Shown piece by piece: positions 10,474-20,025 of a stretch of 64,000 bases of DNA (position 1 is the first letter of the stretch; each line of letters opens with the position of its first letter). The stretch covers positions 248,001 through 312,000 of the forward strand of contig NZ_UYJA01000001.1 of assembly GCF_900618535.1 (NCBI RefSeq), given 5' to 3'. The stretch is from Pseudomonas bubulae. GTDB taxonomy: Bacteria; Pseudomonadota; Gammaproteobacteria; Pseudomonadales; Pseudomonadaceae. Below the pieces are notes generated by a model, which did not search any database, was not told where the DNA came from, and saw only the letters and a program-made list of their open reading frames with translations. Made by a program: the position numbers and the translations under genes.

Positions 10474-10641
10474 TTAAAGTGCCTTGCTTGCCTTGATGTC
10501 GGTAATTACTTCGTCAGCATCGCCATGGATCTTTTCAAGTGCTGCGCGAGCTTCTTGTTCCGATCCCGACTGGAGCTGGGCAAACTCGAAACGACGCTCG
10601 CCGTTGAGCTTGTACTTGATCACGTACTTGGTGGTTTGCAC
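10474..10641 (-). CDS. small conserved-looking protein upstream of alkB
   Basis: A 55-residue ORF with a GTG start (10641), reading VQTTKYVIKYKLNGERR, and a stop just 3 bp before the alkB start. The sequence AGGAA precedes the GTG at good spacing. The product is highly charged, soluble and regular in codon use, so it looks real. I do not recognise a family. Tight spacing suggests a two-gene unit with alkB. Confidence 0.65.
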   Translation of the reverse strand: MQTTKYVIKYKLNGERRFEFAQLQSGSEQEARAALEKIHGDADEVITDIKASKAL

Positions 10642-10660
10642 GGTAATTCCTGCTTTGGGT

Positions 10661-10963
10661 TTAGCGAAGTTTGGAGCTTGAGCGACGCACGATTTTAATG
10701 GTCGGCTTGAAGCTTGGCTTGCGGGTTACGCTGATGGCACGGCTGGTCACGGTATCGATGGTGATGTTCCAGAAACCGGTGCTCGGCGCGGTGATGCGGG
10801 CCGGGAAGTCCTTGAAGGCGCCGCCATGGTAGGAGTGGCGGCCACCATTTTTAAAACTGCGGAAGTGCGCATCGCTCATCAGGCGGATGTTGCAAGGCTG
10901 GGAGCACTCAATGACGACGATGTCGTCTTCGTTGAGGTGCTCGCGCTGGTGAATAAATTTCAT
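10661..10963 (-). CDS. DUF1883 domain protein
   Basis: About 100 residues from the methionine of MKFIHQREHL; the longer frame to 11002 adds an unlikely N-terminus. It shows the DUF1883 pattern: VVIECSQPCNIRLMSDAHFRSFKNGGRHSYHGG, then a FPARITAP strand and GFWNITIDT. Function is unknown; some members are fused to TIR domains. It ends about 20 bp before the small gene that precedes alkB. Confidence 0.8.
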   Translation of the reverse strand: MKFIHQREHLNEDDIVVIECSQPCNIRLMSDAHFRSFKNGGRHSYHGGAFKDFPARITAPSTGFWNITIDTVTSRAISVTRKPSFKPTIKIVRRSSSKLR

Positions 10964-11166
10964 GGTGTCTCCAAAAACGTGAATCTGCTGAATAATCAGC
11001 ACGATAGCATGTGCTTCAGCCCTATCAGGGGGCTAAAGCCGAGTATTATGCCGTGATGCGGGTGAGTTTGACGTAAAACGTGGATAATCCGCCACTATTG
11101 AGTATTTATTCACTATGGCCCGGGAGAAATTCCGCATATCCATTGTCGTAGTGTCTTTAACGGAGA

Positions 11167-11526
11167 ATGTCTATGAAGTGGGGCGTATTAGCGGCGTTGC
11201 TGGCCTTGGGTGGCTGTGCATCCGTTACCGATATTGAGCAGACGCTGCCCACCATGAGTGTGATTTCGGGCAAGAAGCCCGACGCCTATGCTCAATGTGT
11301 GGTGCAACAACTGTCCAGCACACGCAGGGCACCTCAGATTGAACCGCATAAAGACGGTTTTCGGATTATCGTCCCGCAAAAGCTGACCTCCAATCCAACG
11401 GCGGTCATTGATATTGAAGAGCGCTCCGGCGGCAGCAGTATCAAGGTGTACGAAAGCATGTCCAATGTGCCGGTGCGCCCGGGCGATATTCGCAAAGCCG
11501 CCACACATTGCATTTCCGGTGACTGA
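11167..11526 (+). CDS. small predicted lipoprotein
   Basis: A 119-residue protein with a lipoprotein signal: MKWGVLAALLALGGC, where the lipobox LGGC gives a lipidated cysteine near residue 17. The rest is a compact mixed domain with two further cysteines (CVVQQL and HCISGD), perhaps disulphide-bonded. I do not recognise the family with confidence. A strong terminator follows. Confidence 0.8.
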   Translation: MSMKWGVLAALLALGGCASVTDIEQTLPTMSVISGKKPDAYAQCVVQQLSSTRRAPQIEPHKDGFRIIVPQKLTSNPTAVIDIEERSGGSSIKVYESMSNVPVRPGDIRKAATHCISGD

Positions 11527-11560
11527 CGCCTCAGCTCAGTCAAATGGCTGCAACACCCCG

Positions 11561-11597
11561 ACCTGACGTTTGCTTGCGCGACGTCAGGTTTTTTTTC
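11561..11597 (+). terminator. rho-independent terminator after the lipoprotein gene
   Basis: ACCTGACGT and ACGTCAGGT form a perfect 9-bp stem around an 11-nt loop, followed by a run of seven T residues. It lies 35 bp downstream of the lipoprotein stop. Confidence 0.85.
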
Positions 11598-11711
11598 GCC
11601 CCCGATTTGGCGATCGGATCCAAAGCTATGTTGTGACCGTGTAAGAATTCTCCTAGGATCTGTAGGCTTATATTTTATAGGCCTAAGCATATAACAATAA
11701 TGGAGCTGGTC

Positions 11712-12362
11712 ATGATTCCACTCAAGCGAACGCTATTGAGCAGCCTCATGCTGCTCGCCGTGAGCAATACCCAGGCACAACCGACCCCCAACATCTACCT
11801 GCAGGGCGGTGCCCAACCGGGTGCCACGGCCTGCGTGGCGTGCCACGGTGCGGATGGCATGGGGCTGGCACCTGCCGGGTTTCCGCGATTAGCCGGTCTT
11901 TCTGCCGATTACCTGAGCAAGCAACTGCACGACTTTCAAAGTGGCATACGGGTCAGCCCGGTGATGCAACCCTTGGCCAAGGCCCTGAGCGACCAGGAAA
12001 TTGCCGCAGTCACCGCCAGCATTGCAGCAATGCCGGCCCCTGCGGTGCCTGCCATCAACCGCAGCAACATGCCTTCAGGCCCTGGAGAAAAGTTGGCCTT
12101 GCGCGGCGCCTGGGAGCGTCAGATACCCGAGTGCGTCAGCTGTCATGGCCCGGGTGGGGTGGGGGTGGGAAGTGCCTTCCCGCCCCTGGCCAATCAACCG
12201 GCGCTGTACCTGACGGCGCAGCTCAATGCCTGGCGCGATGGCACCCGGCGCAACGATCCCAATGACCTGATGGGTCATATCGCCAAGGCCATGAGCGAAG
12301 ACGAAATCAAGGCGGTTGCCGACTATTTCAGCACTGTAGGGCACAAGGAGGTCAAACCATGA
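11712..12362 (+). CDS. tsdB: Dihaem cytochrome c4-type protein, TsdB-like
   Basis: About 216 residues from the ATG of MIPLKRTLL (an in-frame ATG four codons upstream is possible). A signal peptide ends near TQAQ, followed by two c-type haem sites, CVACH (41-45) and CVSCH (141-145), in the duplicated arrangement of cytochrome c4. Its stop overlaps the start of a TsdA-like gene in ATGA. In Pseudomonas stutzeri a c4-type TsdB accepts electrons from TsdA, so the same role is inferred. Confidence 0.8.
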   Translation: MIPLKRTLLSSLMLLAVSNTQAQPTPNIYLQGGAQPGATACVACHGADGMGLAPAGFPRLAGLSADYLSKQLHDFQSGIRVSPVMQPLAKALSDQEIAAVTASIAAMPAPAVPAINRSNMPSGPGEKLALRGAWERQIPECVSCHGPGGVGVGSAFPPLANQPALYLTAQLNAWRDGTRRNDPNDLMGHIAKAMSEDEIKAVADYFSTVGHKEVKP

Positions 12363-13282
12363 AGCGTCTGATATCAACCTGTGCGGCATCCTTCCTCCTT
12401 GGCAGCGCGGTCCATGCAGCGCCCATTGCGATGGAAGACCAGTCGCAGATCAAGGTGCCTGCACCTGCCGATAACATCACCTACTTTCAGCCGCCGCAAC
12501 AAAGCGATTTGCCCGACAACGCCTACGGCAAAATGGTCATGGACGGCTATGCCCTGTTTGTTGACACCAAACGCCAGGCCCCGAAGTTTGTCGGCAATGG
12601 CCTTAACTGTACGAACTGCCATCTTGACCAGGGTCGTCTGGCCAACTCAGCTCCGCTGTGGGGGGCGTACCCCATGTACCCGGCGTACCGCAAGAAAAAC
12701 GACAAGGTCAATACCTTTGCCGAACGCCTGCAGGGCTGCTTTCAGTTCAGCATGAATGGCGGTACGCCACCGGCTGCCGATAGCCGCGAGATCACGGCGC
12801 TCTCAACCTATGCCTATTGGTTGTCGACCAAGGCTCCTACGGGGGTTGAGTTGCCGGGACGAGGGTATCCCGATGTGCCCGAGCCCAAGGCTGGGTACAA
12901 CTTGAGCCGTGGTGCTGCGCTGTACAAGGACCAATGTGCCGTCTGTCATGGTGACAACGGGCAGGGGCAAAAGGTGGGGGAGGACTATGTGATGCCGCCA
13001 TTGTGGGGCAAAGATTCCTACAACTGGGGAGCCGGCATGCACCGGATCAATACCGCGGCATCGTTTATCAAGCACAACATGCCACTGGGCAAGGCCAACA
13101 GCTTGAGTGACGAGCAGGCCTGGGATGTGGCGGCGTACATCAACACCCACGAACGGCCACAGGACCCTCGACTGGTCGAAGGTTCAGTGGAAAAAACCCG
13201 GTTGAAGTTCCATGCCAATGACGGCGTCAACGTTTATGGGCAAACCGTGAATGGCGTTTTGGTCGGCCAGGGCACCCGGTAA
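12359..13282 (+). CDS. tsdA: Dihaem thiosulfate dehydrogenase (TsdA-like)
   Basis: A 307-residue periplasmic protein with a signal peptide ending near VHAA. Haem sites are CTNCH (84-88) and CAVCH (193-197). The segment PLWGAYPMYPAYRKKND followed by RLQGCFQFSMNG is the TsdA pattern; its C127 corresponds to the unusual cysteine haem ligand. TsdA couples two thiosulfates to tetrathionate. Its start overlaps the upstream c4 cytochrome by 4 bp. A stem-loop follows. Confidence 0.85.
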   Translation: MKRLISTCAASFLLGSAVHAAPIAMEDQSQIKVPAPADNITYFQPPQQSDLPDNAYGKMVMDGYALFVDTKRQAPKFVGNGLNCTNCHLDQGRLANSAPLWGAYPMYPAYRKKNDKVNTFAERLQGCFQFSMNGGTPPAADSREITALSTYAYWLSTKAPTGVELPGRGYPDVPEPKAGYNLSRGAALYKDQCAVCHGDNGQGQKVGEDYVMPPLWGKDSYNWGAGMHRINTAASFIKHNMPLGKANSLSDEQAWDVAAYINTHERPQDPRLVEGSVEKTRLKFHANDGVNVYGQTVNGVLVGQGTR

Positions 13283-13290
13283 TTGCAGTT

Positions 13291-13317
13291 ACCGCTAAAG
13301 TCATGCGCTTTAGCGGT
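13291..13317. terminator. stem-loop between convergent tsdA and a lipoprotein gene
   Basis: ACCGCTAAAG and CTTTAGCGGT form a perfect 10-bp stem with a 7-nt loop, placed in the 40-bp gap between two convergent stops. There is no T-tract, so it may act as a weak bidirectional terminator or as mRNA end protection. Confidence 0.5.
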
Positions 13318-13322
13318 ATCCC

Positions 13323-13604
13323 TTACTTGCAGGCCACTACGACAGTGCGACTTTTAAAATTACCTACATCTGCGCCCAGGGTTTTCTCGCTTTGCGCAAG
13401 CGCAGGCGAACCATCCGTGGCAATGATGGTATAGCCAGTACCGGCACATGAGGCCTCGGCTTTCTCATAGCACTTGGCCCAGGACATGGCCTCGCCAGAA
13501 CAGTCTATGCTCAACCCTTGTTTGCCATCGGCCAGGTAAGTGCTGGATGCCGTCGCGCACCCACCCAGAGTCACCAATGCGAGCAGTGTCAGAACTTTCT
13601 TCAT
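13323..13604 (-). CDS. small predicted lipoprotein
   Basis: The frame is open to 13874, but the convincing start is the methionine of MKKVLTLLALVTLGGCATA (13604), a classic lipoprotein signal with lipobox LGGC. The resulting 93-residue product has paired cysteines (IDCSGEAMSWAKCYEKAEASC). The region before this start contains another small gene in a different frame. Function is unknown. Confidence 0.8.
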   Translation of the reverse strand: MKKVLTLLALVTLGGCATASSTYLADGKQGLSIDCSGEAMSWAKCYEKAEASCAGTGYTIIATDGSPALAQSEKTLGADVGNFKSRTVVVACK

Positions 13605-13635
13605 CCGGGTAACCATCACATAAGTGGAGTTGCTG

Positions 13636-13818
13636 TTATTTTTTGCTGCGTCGGGCTGCTGGCTCAGGTTGGTCCTGAAATACCGAGGCGACTTCTGCTG
13701 CGGCCTGTTGCGAGCTGAATGGTCCGGCAACGTTTTCACCCGAGGCAGCAAACACGCACCATTGGCCCGATTCATCGGGTTTGATCTCATAACCGTTAAC
13801 GCTGATTGTTGCTGACAT
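13636..13818 (-). CDS. small hypothetical protein
   Basis: A 60-residue protein starting MSATISVNGYEIKP, with a hydrophilic basic tail (PAARRSKK). Codon use matches the surrounding genes, and it sits on the same strand just upstream of the small lipoprotein. I do not recognise a family. The pattern SATISVNGYEI-x-PDESGQW looks like a compact beta-rich domain. Confidence 0.6.
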   Translation of the reverse strand: MSATISVNGYEIKPDESGQWCVFAASGENVAGPFSSQQAAAEVASVFQDQPEPAARRSKK

Positions 13819-14043
13819 CGAAAAGCTGCCTGATTGGCTGGATTAATGGCGTGATAATAGCGCAAGGGCATCACGGGTAGTGGTAAACACGATGGGTGCC
13901 AATCAAATTCAATCGCAAAGGAACTAACGGGCTAAATATTTATCTAGGTTGGCATCAGTTTGCTATCGAGAAGCATTGTAACGTCGATGCTGCCTGATTA
14001 GACTGCGCCAAATTTGGAACGTACAGCCCTTTAAAGGACTCAT

Positions 14044-14883
14044 ATGATCAAGAAATGCTTGTTCCCAGCAGCCGGTTACGGCACTCGCTTTTTGCCAGCG
14101 ACCAAGGCCATGCCAAAAGAAATGCTGCCGGTGGTGAACAAGCCACTGATCCAGTACGGGGTTGAAGAAGCACTGGACGCTGGCTTGACTGAAATCTCCA
14201 TCGTGACGGGCCGCGGCAAGCGCGCCCTGGAAGACCACTTTGACATCAGCTACGAGCTGGAAAACCAGATCAAGGGTACTGATAAAGAGAAGTACCTGGT
14301 CGGTATCCGCCGCCTGCTGAGCGAGTGCTCGTTCTCGTACACCCGTCAAACCGAAATGAAGGGCCTGGGCCACGCAATTCTGACTGGCCGCCCGCTGATC
14401 GGCGACGAACCCTTTGCCGTGGTTCTGGCAGACGACCTGTGCGTCAACCTGGAAGGCGACGGCGTCCTGACACAAATGGTCAAGCTGTACAATCAGTACC
14501 GCTGCACCATTATCGCGATCCAGGAAGTCGATCCGGCAGAAACCAACAAGTACGGCGTGATCGCTGGCGACCTGATTGGTGACGACCTCTACCGCGTGCG
14601 CAACATGGTTGAAAAACCAGCTCCGGAAGATGCACCTTCCAACCTGGCCATCATCGGCCGTTACATCCTGACTCCGGATATCTTCGATCTGATCAAACAG
14701 ACCGAACCGGGCAAAGGCGGTGAAATCCAGATCACCGACGCGCTGATGAAGCAGGCGCAAAACGGTTGCGTGATTGCTTACAAGTTCAAGGGCAAGCGCT
14801 TTGACTGCGGTGGCGCCGAAGGCTACATCGAAGCAACCAACTTCTGCTTCGAAAACTTCTACAAAACCGGCAAAGCTTACTGA
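14044..14883 (+). CDS. galU: UTP-glucose-1-phosphate uridylyltransferase
   Basis: A 279-residue GalU. The nucleotide-binding start AAGYGTRFLPATKAMPKEMLPV is diagnostic, with VVLADDL and KYGVIAGD farther on. It makes UDP-glucose, the sugar donor for LPS core, exopolysaccharides and, in this cell, the cellulose synthase encoded 9 kb away. A good terminator follows. Confidence 0.97.
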   Translation: MIKKCLFPAAGYGTRFLPATKAMPKEMLPVVNKPLIQYGVEEALDAGLTEISIVTGRGKRALEDHFDISYELENQIKGTDKEKYLVGIRRLLSECSFSYTRQTEMKGLGHAILTGRPLIGDEPFAVVLADDLCVNLEGDGVLTQMVKLYNQYRCTIIAIQEVDPAETNKYGVIAGDLIGDDLYRVRNMVEKPAPEDAPSNLAIIGRYILTPDIFDLIKQTEPGKGGEIQITDALMKQAQNGCVIAYKFKGKRFDCGGAEGYIEATNFCFENFYKTGKAY

Positions 14884-14912
14884 TAGCGGCCCGTTGTAGA
14901 TCGCTTCAAGAG

Positions 14913-14936
14913 AAAGCCACCCTCGGGTGGCTTTTT
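14913..14936 (+). terminator. rho-independent terminator of galU
   Basis: AAAGCCACCC and GGGTGGCTTT pair as a 10-bp stem with a TC loop and continue into a T-rich tail. It lies 30 bp after the galU stop. Confidence 0.85.
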
Positions 14937-15017
14937 CGTTTTTTTGCTGTCGGCAACTTCCAGCGCTGGTCAATCGCGCAGGAGCGATTATGCTGATGGC
15001 CTGCCTAGGAGAGAGAA

Positions 15018-16376
15018 ATGGCCTACGAATTTGATCTATTTGTCATTGGTGCGGGTTCTGGTGGCGTGCGTGCTGCACGTTTTGCCGCAGGTTTTGGCGC
15101 AAAAGTGGCTGTAGCAGAAAGCCGCTATCTGGGCGGTACCTGCGTGAACGTTGGCTGCGTGCCGAAAAAGCTGCTGGTGTACGGCGCGCACTTTGCTGAA
15201 GACTTCGAGCAAGCCTCGGGGTTTGGCTGGAGCCTGGGTGAGGCCGACTTTGACTGGGCGACCCTGATCGCCAACAAAGACCGTGAGATTAATCGTCTCA
15301 ACGGTATTTATCGCAACTTGCTGGTCAACAGCGGTGTGACCCTGATCGAAGGTCACGCGAAAATAACCGGCCCCAATGAAGTTGAAATCAACGGTCAGCG
15401 TCATACCGCCAAACATATCCTGATCGCCACCGGCGGCTGGCCGCAGATTCCCGACATCCCGGGCCATGAACATGCAATCAGTTCCAACGAGGCATTCTTC
15501 CTCAAAGAGCTGCCCAAGCGTGTGCTGGTGGTGGGCGGTGGCTATATCTCCGTCGAGTTTGCGGGGATTTTCCACGGTTTGGGTGCGAAAACGTCCTTAC
15601 TCTATCGTGGCGAGATGTTCCTGCGCGGTTTTGATGGTGCAGTGCGCAAGCACTTGCACGAAGAACTGATCAAGCGCGGCATGGACGTACAGTTCAATGC
15701 CGATATCGAGCGGATCGACAAGCAGGCCGATGGCAGCCTCAAAGCCACACTCAAGGACGGTCGCGAGCTGATCGCCGATTGTGTGTTCTACGCCACGGGC
15801 CGTCGGCCGATGCTCGATAACCTGGGCCTGGAGAACACCGGGGTCAAACTCGACAAGCGCGGTTTTGTCGAAGTGGATGATCTGTACCAGAGTGCCGAGC
15901 CATCGATCCTGGCCATTGGCGATGTGATCGGTCGCGTGCAGTTGACGCCCGTGGCGCTGGCCGAAGGCATGGCCGTGGCGCGCCGCCTGTTCAAGCCCGA
16001 GCAATATCGGCCGGTGGATTACCAAATGATCCCGACGGCTGTGTTCAGCCTGCCTAACATCGGCACGGTGGGTTTGAGCGAAGAACAGGCCATTGAGGCG
16101 GGACACAAGGTGCAGATTTTCGAAAGCAGCTTTCGCCCGATGAAACTGACACTCACCGAGTGCCAGGAGCGTACGTTGATGAAGCTGGTGGTGGATGCCG
16201 ACACCGACAAGGTGCTCGGTTGCCATATGGTCGGGCCGGAGGCGGGGGAGATCGTGCAGGGACTGGCGATTGCCTTGAAGGCCGGGGCGACCAAACAGCA
16301 CTTTGACGAAACCATCGGCGTACACCCGACGGCTGCTGAAGAGTTTGTGACCATGCGCACGCCGGTAAAACGCTGA
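15018..16376 (+). CDS. gor: Glutathione-disulfide reductase
   Basis: A 452-residue flavoprotein. The FAD motif is [12 protein letters not shown]. The redox-active cysteines are C42 and C47 in [13 protein letters not shown]. The NADPH motif is [11 protein letters not shown]. The active-site histidine and glutamate are H436 and E441 in HPTAAEE. It reduces glutathione disulfide with NADPH. GAGAG-type ribosome-binding sequence lies just upstream of the ATG. A REP element follows. Confidence 0.95.
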   Translation: MAYEFDLFVIGAGSGGVRAARFAAGFGAKVAVAESRYLGGTCVNVGCVPKKLLVYGAHFAEDFEQASGFGWSLGEADFDWATLIANKDREINRLNGIYRNLLVNSGVTLIEGHAKITGPNEVEINGQRHTAKHILIATGGWPQIPDIPGHEHAISSNEAFFLKELPKRVLVVGGGYISVEFAGIFHGLGAKTSLLYRGEMFLRGFDGAVRKHLHEELIKRGMDVQFNADIERIDKQADGSLKATLKDGRELIADCVFYATGRRPMLDNLGLENTGVKLDKRGFVEVDDLYQSAEPSILAIGDVIGRVQLTPVALAEGMAVARRLFKPEQYRPVDYQMIPTAVFSLPNIGTVGLSEEQAIEAGHKVQIFESSFRPMKLTLTECQERTLMKLVVDADTDKVLGCHMVGPEAGEIVQGLAIALKAGATKQHFDETIGVHPTAAEEFVTMRTPVKR

Positions 16377-16383
16377 TTTTCAC

Positions 16384-16470
16384 TGTGGGAGCGGTCTTGC
16401 TCGCGATGCAGACGGCGCGGTCTATCTGTTAAACCGCGTCGCTCCGATCGCGAGCAAGCCCGCTCCCACA
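16384..16470. repeat. REP/BIME-type palindrome pair
   Basis: CTGTGGGAGCGGTCTTGCTC and, in inverted form, GCGAGCAAGCCCGCTCCCAC flank a short spacer. Together they form a large imperfect hairpin between convergent gor and bcsC. This is the Pseudomonas REP class also seen at 33.3 and 47.2 kb. Confidence 0.85.
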
Positions 16471-16482
16471 CTGATTTGCCAA

Positions 16483-19400
16483 TTACCTGAAATCGGCATA
16501 CGGAATCAACGGTTGCACCGGCATCGGCAAGTTGCCCTGCCACACGTCGAAGGTATAACGCAGGTAGAGCATCGCCCGGCTCGGGGCATAGTCATCGCTG
16601 TGTTGATAGAGCACTCCGCCGCCCAGTACCAGATGATCCGACAGCCTGCGCTCTACCAGCCCCTGTACGCGGTAACCGATGCCAGTGCTGCTGCCGCCCG
16701 AGGTCTGCCCCAGACCGTCGGCAAGCTGGTAGCCAGCATCATCGAGCCGCTGCAGCAGTTTGCTGTTCAGTCCGTCCAGCGGGTAAAGGTCATTGGCATC
16801 GGTTTTCGCATACGACCAGCTCACCGAGCTTTCCAATGCCACCGACCAGTTGGCGGTACGGAAGGCGTAGTTCAGCGGCACACCAATCGAATAGTACTTC
16901 TGCGGGCTGTAGTAACCGCCCTGGCCGAGAGTGTATTCACTCGAGTCCTTGTCATACCCCCAATACATCAGTGTCAGACCGGTGCGTAAACGTTCGTCGG
17001 CGCGCTCCACCAGACGGTAGTAATAACCGGCCATGGCCGTGCTCTTGTGGTTGTCTTCGACGTTTTTGCCGCGCAACCAGTGCTGGCCGAAACTGGCCCA
17101 TACACCGTCTACGCCCCCTTCGTCGTGGCTCAGGCTCAAGGTCACACCGTTGGACGTGACGCCGCCCCAGGTCACACCGGTGTTGGGATCGGTAGCCCCG
17201 GCATAGGACAGGATCGAGTTGCTCAGGGGGCGACGTGAACCGGTCAGGGTCCAGCCCAGTGAGCCGATCTTGCTGCTGTAGGCCACGCCGCCCAGCCAGT
17301 TGGGTACCTTGAAGTTATCCGGTGTACGACCGATATCGATGTTCCACACCTCGTTTTTCCAGCCCGCCGCCATCATCGTGCCGTTGACCGATTGCGAGCG
17401 GTCATCGCAGCCAGAGAAGTCAGGGCCATTGGTACCCTTGCGATTGACCTCCACAGCACAGGTGCCGTAGTTCTCGCGCACGAGTCCGTCCGGGTCGGCA
17501 TCGAATTTTCCTGCATCCATATTCAACTGTTCTGCGCGCAGAAAACCGCTGCCATCGGCCACCGGCAGGTCCAGTTGCAGGATGGTGGTTCGGGTGTCGG
17601 TGTCCGAAGTGCCGGCGGAAGCATCGTCCGAACGCCAGCCATAGTCGGTATACAGATGAACTGTCGGATTTTGCCGCTGGTAGAGTTCGTCCACATCACT
17701 GCGCAAGCTACGGGCCAGCCACTCGTCATCGTCCTTTTCACGACTGGCCATGGTCATGGCGCGATTGTCCCGGGGGTTGCCTTGCTCAGGGGTAATCAGC
17801 CCTGCGGCGGCCATGCTTTTGGCATAGTAGTCCAGTGCCTTTTGCGGTTCCCTGGCCGACATCAGCCGCGCCGCGTCGCGATACATCAGCGGGTCAGCCT
17901 GCGGTGATTGCAACAATTGGGCATAGATGGCCTGGGCCTTTTCAGGCTCACCCACGGCGGCCCAGGCATTGGCTACCCGACGTTGCTGTGAAGGGGTCAA
18001 TGGCGTGCCGGGGGCAGGGGTAAACTGTGTCAGTTGCTGACGAGCCGAAGGCAGCTGTTTGCTGGCAATCAGGGTTTCGATCTGGCCCAGGCGCGCATCA
18101 GTGTTGCCCGGTTCTTTTTTCAGCACCTGGCTGTAGAGGTTTTGCGCCTGTTCATAGTCACCACGCTCCTGGGCCCAGCCAGCGATGGTCATCAGATCGT
18201 CGTTGTCCGAGTTCTGCATCAACAGGGCAATCGCTTGCGGCTCTTGCCCGGCGGCGCGCAGACTTTCAGCCCGGGCCACCAGTACATTGCGTTGCAGCCG
18301 CGTATCAAGCTCACGCATGGAGTCGCTCCATTGCGCCTTGGGCAGTTGTTCCAGAACGCTCAAGGCACTGGCATCGCGCTCGGTACTTGATAGGTACAAC
18401 GCGTAGGCATAAAGCGCTTCAGGGTTGCGACCCTGACGAGTCATCAGCTGTTTGAAGCTGTCATCAGCGGCGCCCGGCTGGTTGATTTCGCGCTGGGCGT
18501 TGGCCAGACGATAAGTGACCCAAGGCTCATCGGGGCTGAGGTTACGGATTTTGCTGAGCAAGGCGACCACTTGCGGCCAGTCCTTGCGCTCGGTAGCGGC
18601 ATCGGCCTGACGGTTCAGCTCGTCAAGTTCGATGCTCTGGCGCAGGCTGGCAAATTCCTTCTGGCTGGCAGGCGGCAGGCGATCAAGGAAAGCCTTGGCC
18701 TTTTGCGGGTCTTGCGCGCTGTACAGACGCATCAGCCCACGCACCGCACTGCCATTGCCGGGCTCAAGACGACGGGCCTGCAACAGCAAGGCTTCGGCCT
18801 GGATATCGTCGTGCTCGGCCTGGGCCACGCTGGCCAGGCCTATGAGTGGGTCGGCATCGCCGGGCTTGGCTTTGCGTGCCTGGGTAAAGGCCGTGCGCGC
18901 CGCTGCCGGGTTATTTTGTTCAAGGGCCTTGTCGCCCTGACTGAGCAGCATGCGGTAGCGGCTGGCGTCCATCAGGTCTTGCCACTTGCTGATATTGGAT
19001 GTGTCCTGTTCTTTGCTGCGAGCGGTGGCAAAGTTGCTGTTGGCTTCGGCATAGCGGCCCTGGCGAAACTGCGCCATGCCCAGGGCACCGTAAAGGGTCG
19101 GGTCGTCGGGGTATTGTTTTAGAGCGCGGCGCAGCAGGCCTTCGGCGGCTGCCGGGCTGCGCGACTGGTCGATCATTTGCTTGCCCTGGGCGCCGGCGGT
19201 CCATGCCGGGTCATTCAGCAGGCTTTGCTGCTTTTGCAGGTTTTTATTGGCCTCGCCAATCAGCGGCGAATTTGGATAGCGCGCAATAAAGCCCTGCCAG
19301 GCCTGTGCCGATGTGCGATCCACCGGCAATGTGCTGAGGTAGGTGTATTCACGCTCAGCCGCAGCATTACTGGCGACCGGGTCTTTGGCCAGTTGCTGCA

Positions 19401-20025
19401 GGACGATCAGGGCTTCTGGCGCACGGTCTTCGCGGAACAACAGGTCGGCCAGGGTCTGACGCAGGCCGGGGTTGCCCGGGTACTGTTTGTCCAGGCTGCG
19501 CAGTTGCTCGATGACCTGTGCACGCTGGCCCTGGATATTGCTGCGGATGCGCAGGTATTCCAGTGCCGTGGCAAAATCCGGCGGGGCATTGCCAAACAGT
19601 CGCTCGAAAATCGCCACGGCTTCTTCAGGACGACCGGCCGCAGCAAACAGGCGCGCCTGTTGCAGGTCTTTCTGGCTTTGTGGGTCTTGCAGCTTCATCA
19701 GGCTCTGGGCCTGACGCAGTGCCGCCGAATCAGGGGCAACATTTTGCAACTGGGCCAGACGCTGCCTGGCCAGCTCCGGGTTTTTCTCCAGCAATGCCTG
19801 GCGTATCGAAGCCACCAACGCTTGCGGGTTGTTGGGTGAGATCAATTGCAGCCGTGCCAGCGAGTCACGCACCAGGTCTTCGCGGTACATGGCTTCGCCG
19901 ATCCGAACCTGCTCCAGCAGCCATTGTTGCTGCTCCTGCACCGTGCTCGGCTGTGCAATGGCTGCAGTGGACAACCCACCGAGCAGGAACGCCCACGTTG
20001 TTATTTTTGGCATGTTTTGATCCAC
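16483..20025 (-). CDS. bcsC: Cellulose synthase outer-membrane export subunit BcsC
   Basis: A 1180-residue protein with a signal peptide (MPKITTWAFLLGGLSTAAIAQP; the true start may be the fifth residue, 20013). About 750 residues of tetratricopeptide repeats span the periplasm. A C-terminal BcsC beta-barrel (about 830-1180, ending in the aromatic LYLRYTFDVW strand and PYADFR) follows. It carries the glucan chain across the outer membrane. It is the last gene of the operon, overlapping bcsZ by 25 bp, and a REP element lies just downstream. Confidence 0.95.
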   Translation of the reverse strand: MDQNMPKITTWAFLLGGLSTAAIAQPSTVQEQQQWLLEQVRIGEAMYREDLVRDSLARLQLISPNNPQALVASIRQALLEKNPELARQRLAQLQNVAPDSAALRQAQSLMKLQDPQSQKDLQQARLFAAAGRPEEAVAIFERLFGNAPPDFATALEYLRIRSNIQGQRAQVIEQLRSLDKQYPGNPGLRQTLADLLFREDRAPEALIVLQQLAKDPVASNAAAEREYTYLSTLPVDRTSAQAWQGFIARYPNSPLIGEANKNLQKQQSLLNDPAWTAGAQGKQMIDQSRSPAAAEGLLRRALKQYPDDPTLYGALGMAQFRQGRYAEANSNFATARSKEQDTSNISKWQDLMDASRYRMLLSQGDKALEQNNPAAARTAFTQARKAKPGDADPLIGLASVAQAEHDDIQAEALLLQARRLEPGNGSAVRGLMRLYSAQDPQKAKAFLDRLPPASQKEFASLRQSIELDELNRQADAATERKDWPQVVALLSKIRNLSPDEPWVTYRLANAQREINQPGAADDSFKQLMTRQGRNPEALYAYALYLSSTERDASALSVLEQLPKAQWSDSMRELDTRLQRNVLVARAESLRAAGQEPQAIALLMQNSDNDDLMTIAGWAQERGDYEQAQNLYSQVLKKEPGNTDARLGQIETLIASKQLPSARQQLTQFTPAPGTPLTPSQQRRVANAWAAVGEPEKAQAIYAQLLQSPQADPLMYRDAARLMSAREPQKALDYYAKSMAAAGLITPEQGNPRDNRAMTMASREKDDDEWLARSLRSDVDELYQRQNPTVHLYTDYGWRSDDASAGTSDTDTRTTILQLDLPVADGSGFLRAEQLNMDAGKFDADPDGLVRENYGTCAVEVNRKGTNGPDFSGCDDRSQSVNGTMMAAGWKNEVWNIDIGRTPDNFKVPNWLGGVAYSSKIGSLGWTLTGSRRPLSNSILSYAGATDPNTGVTWGGVTSNGVTLSLSHDEGGVDGVWASFGQHWLRGKNVEDNHKSTAMAGYYYRLVERADERLRTGLTLMYWGYDKDSSEYTLGQGGYYSPQKYYSIGVPLNYAFRTANWSVALESSVSWSYAKTDANDLYPLDGLNSKLLQRLDDAGYQLADGLGQTSGGSSTGIGYRVQGLVERRLSDHLVLGGGVLYQHSDDYAPSRAMLYLRYTFDVWQGNLPMPVQPLIPYADFR

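Noticed and set aside
13963..14973. 336-codon minus-strand ORF
   Set aside because: It is antisense to galU and covers its promoter and terminator; composition is that of a shadow frame.
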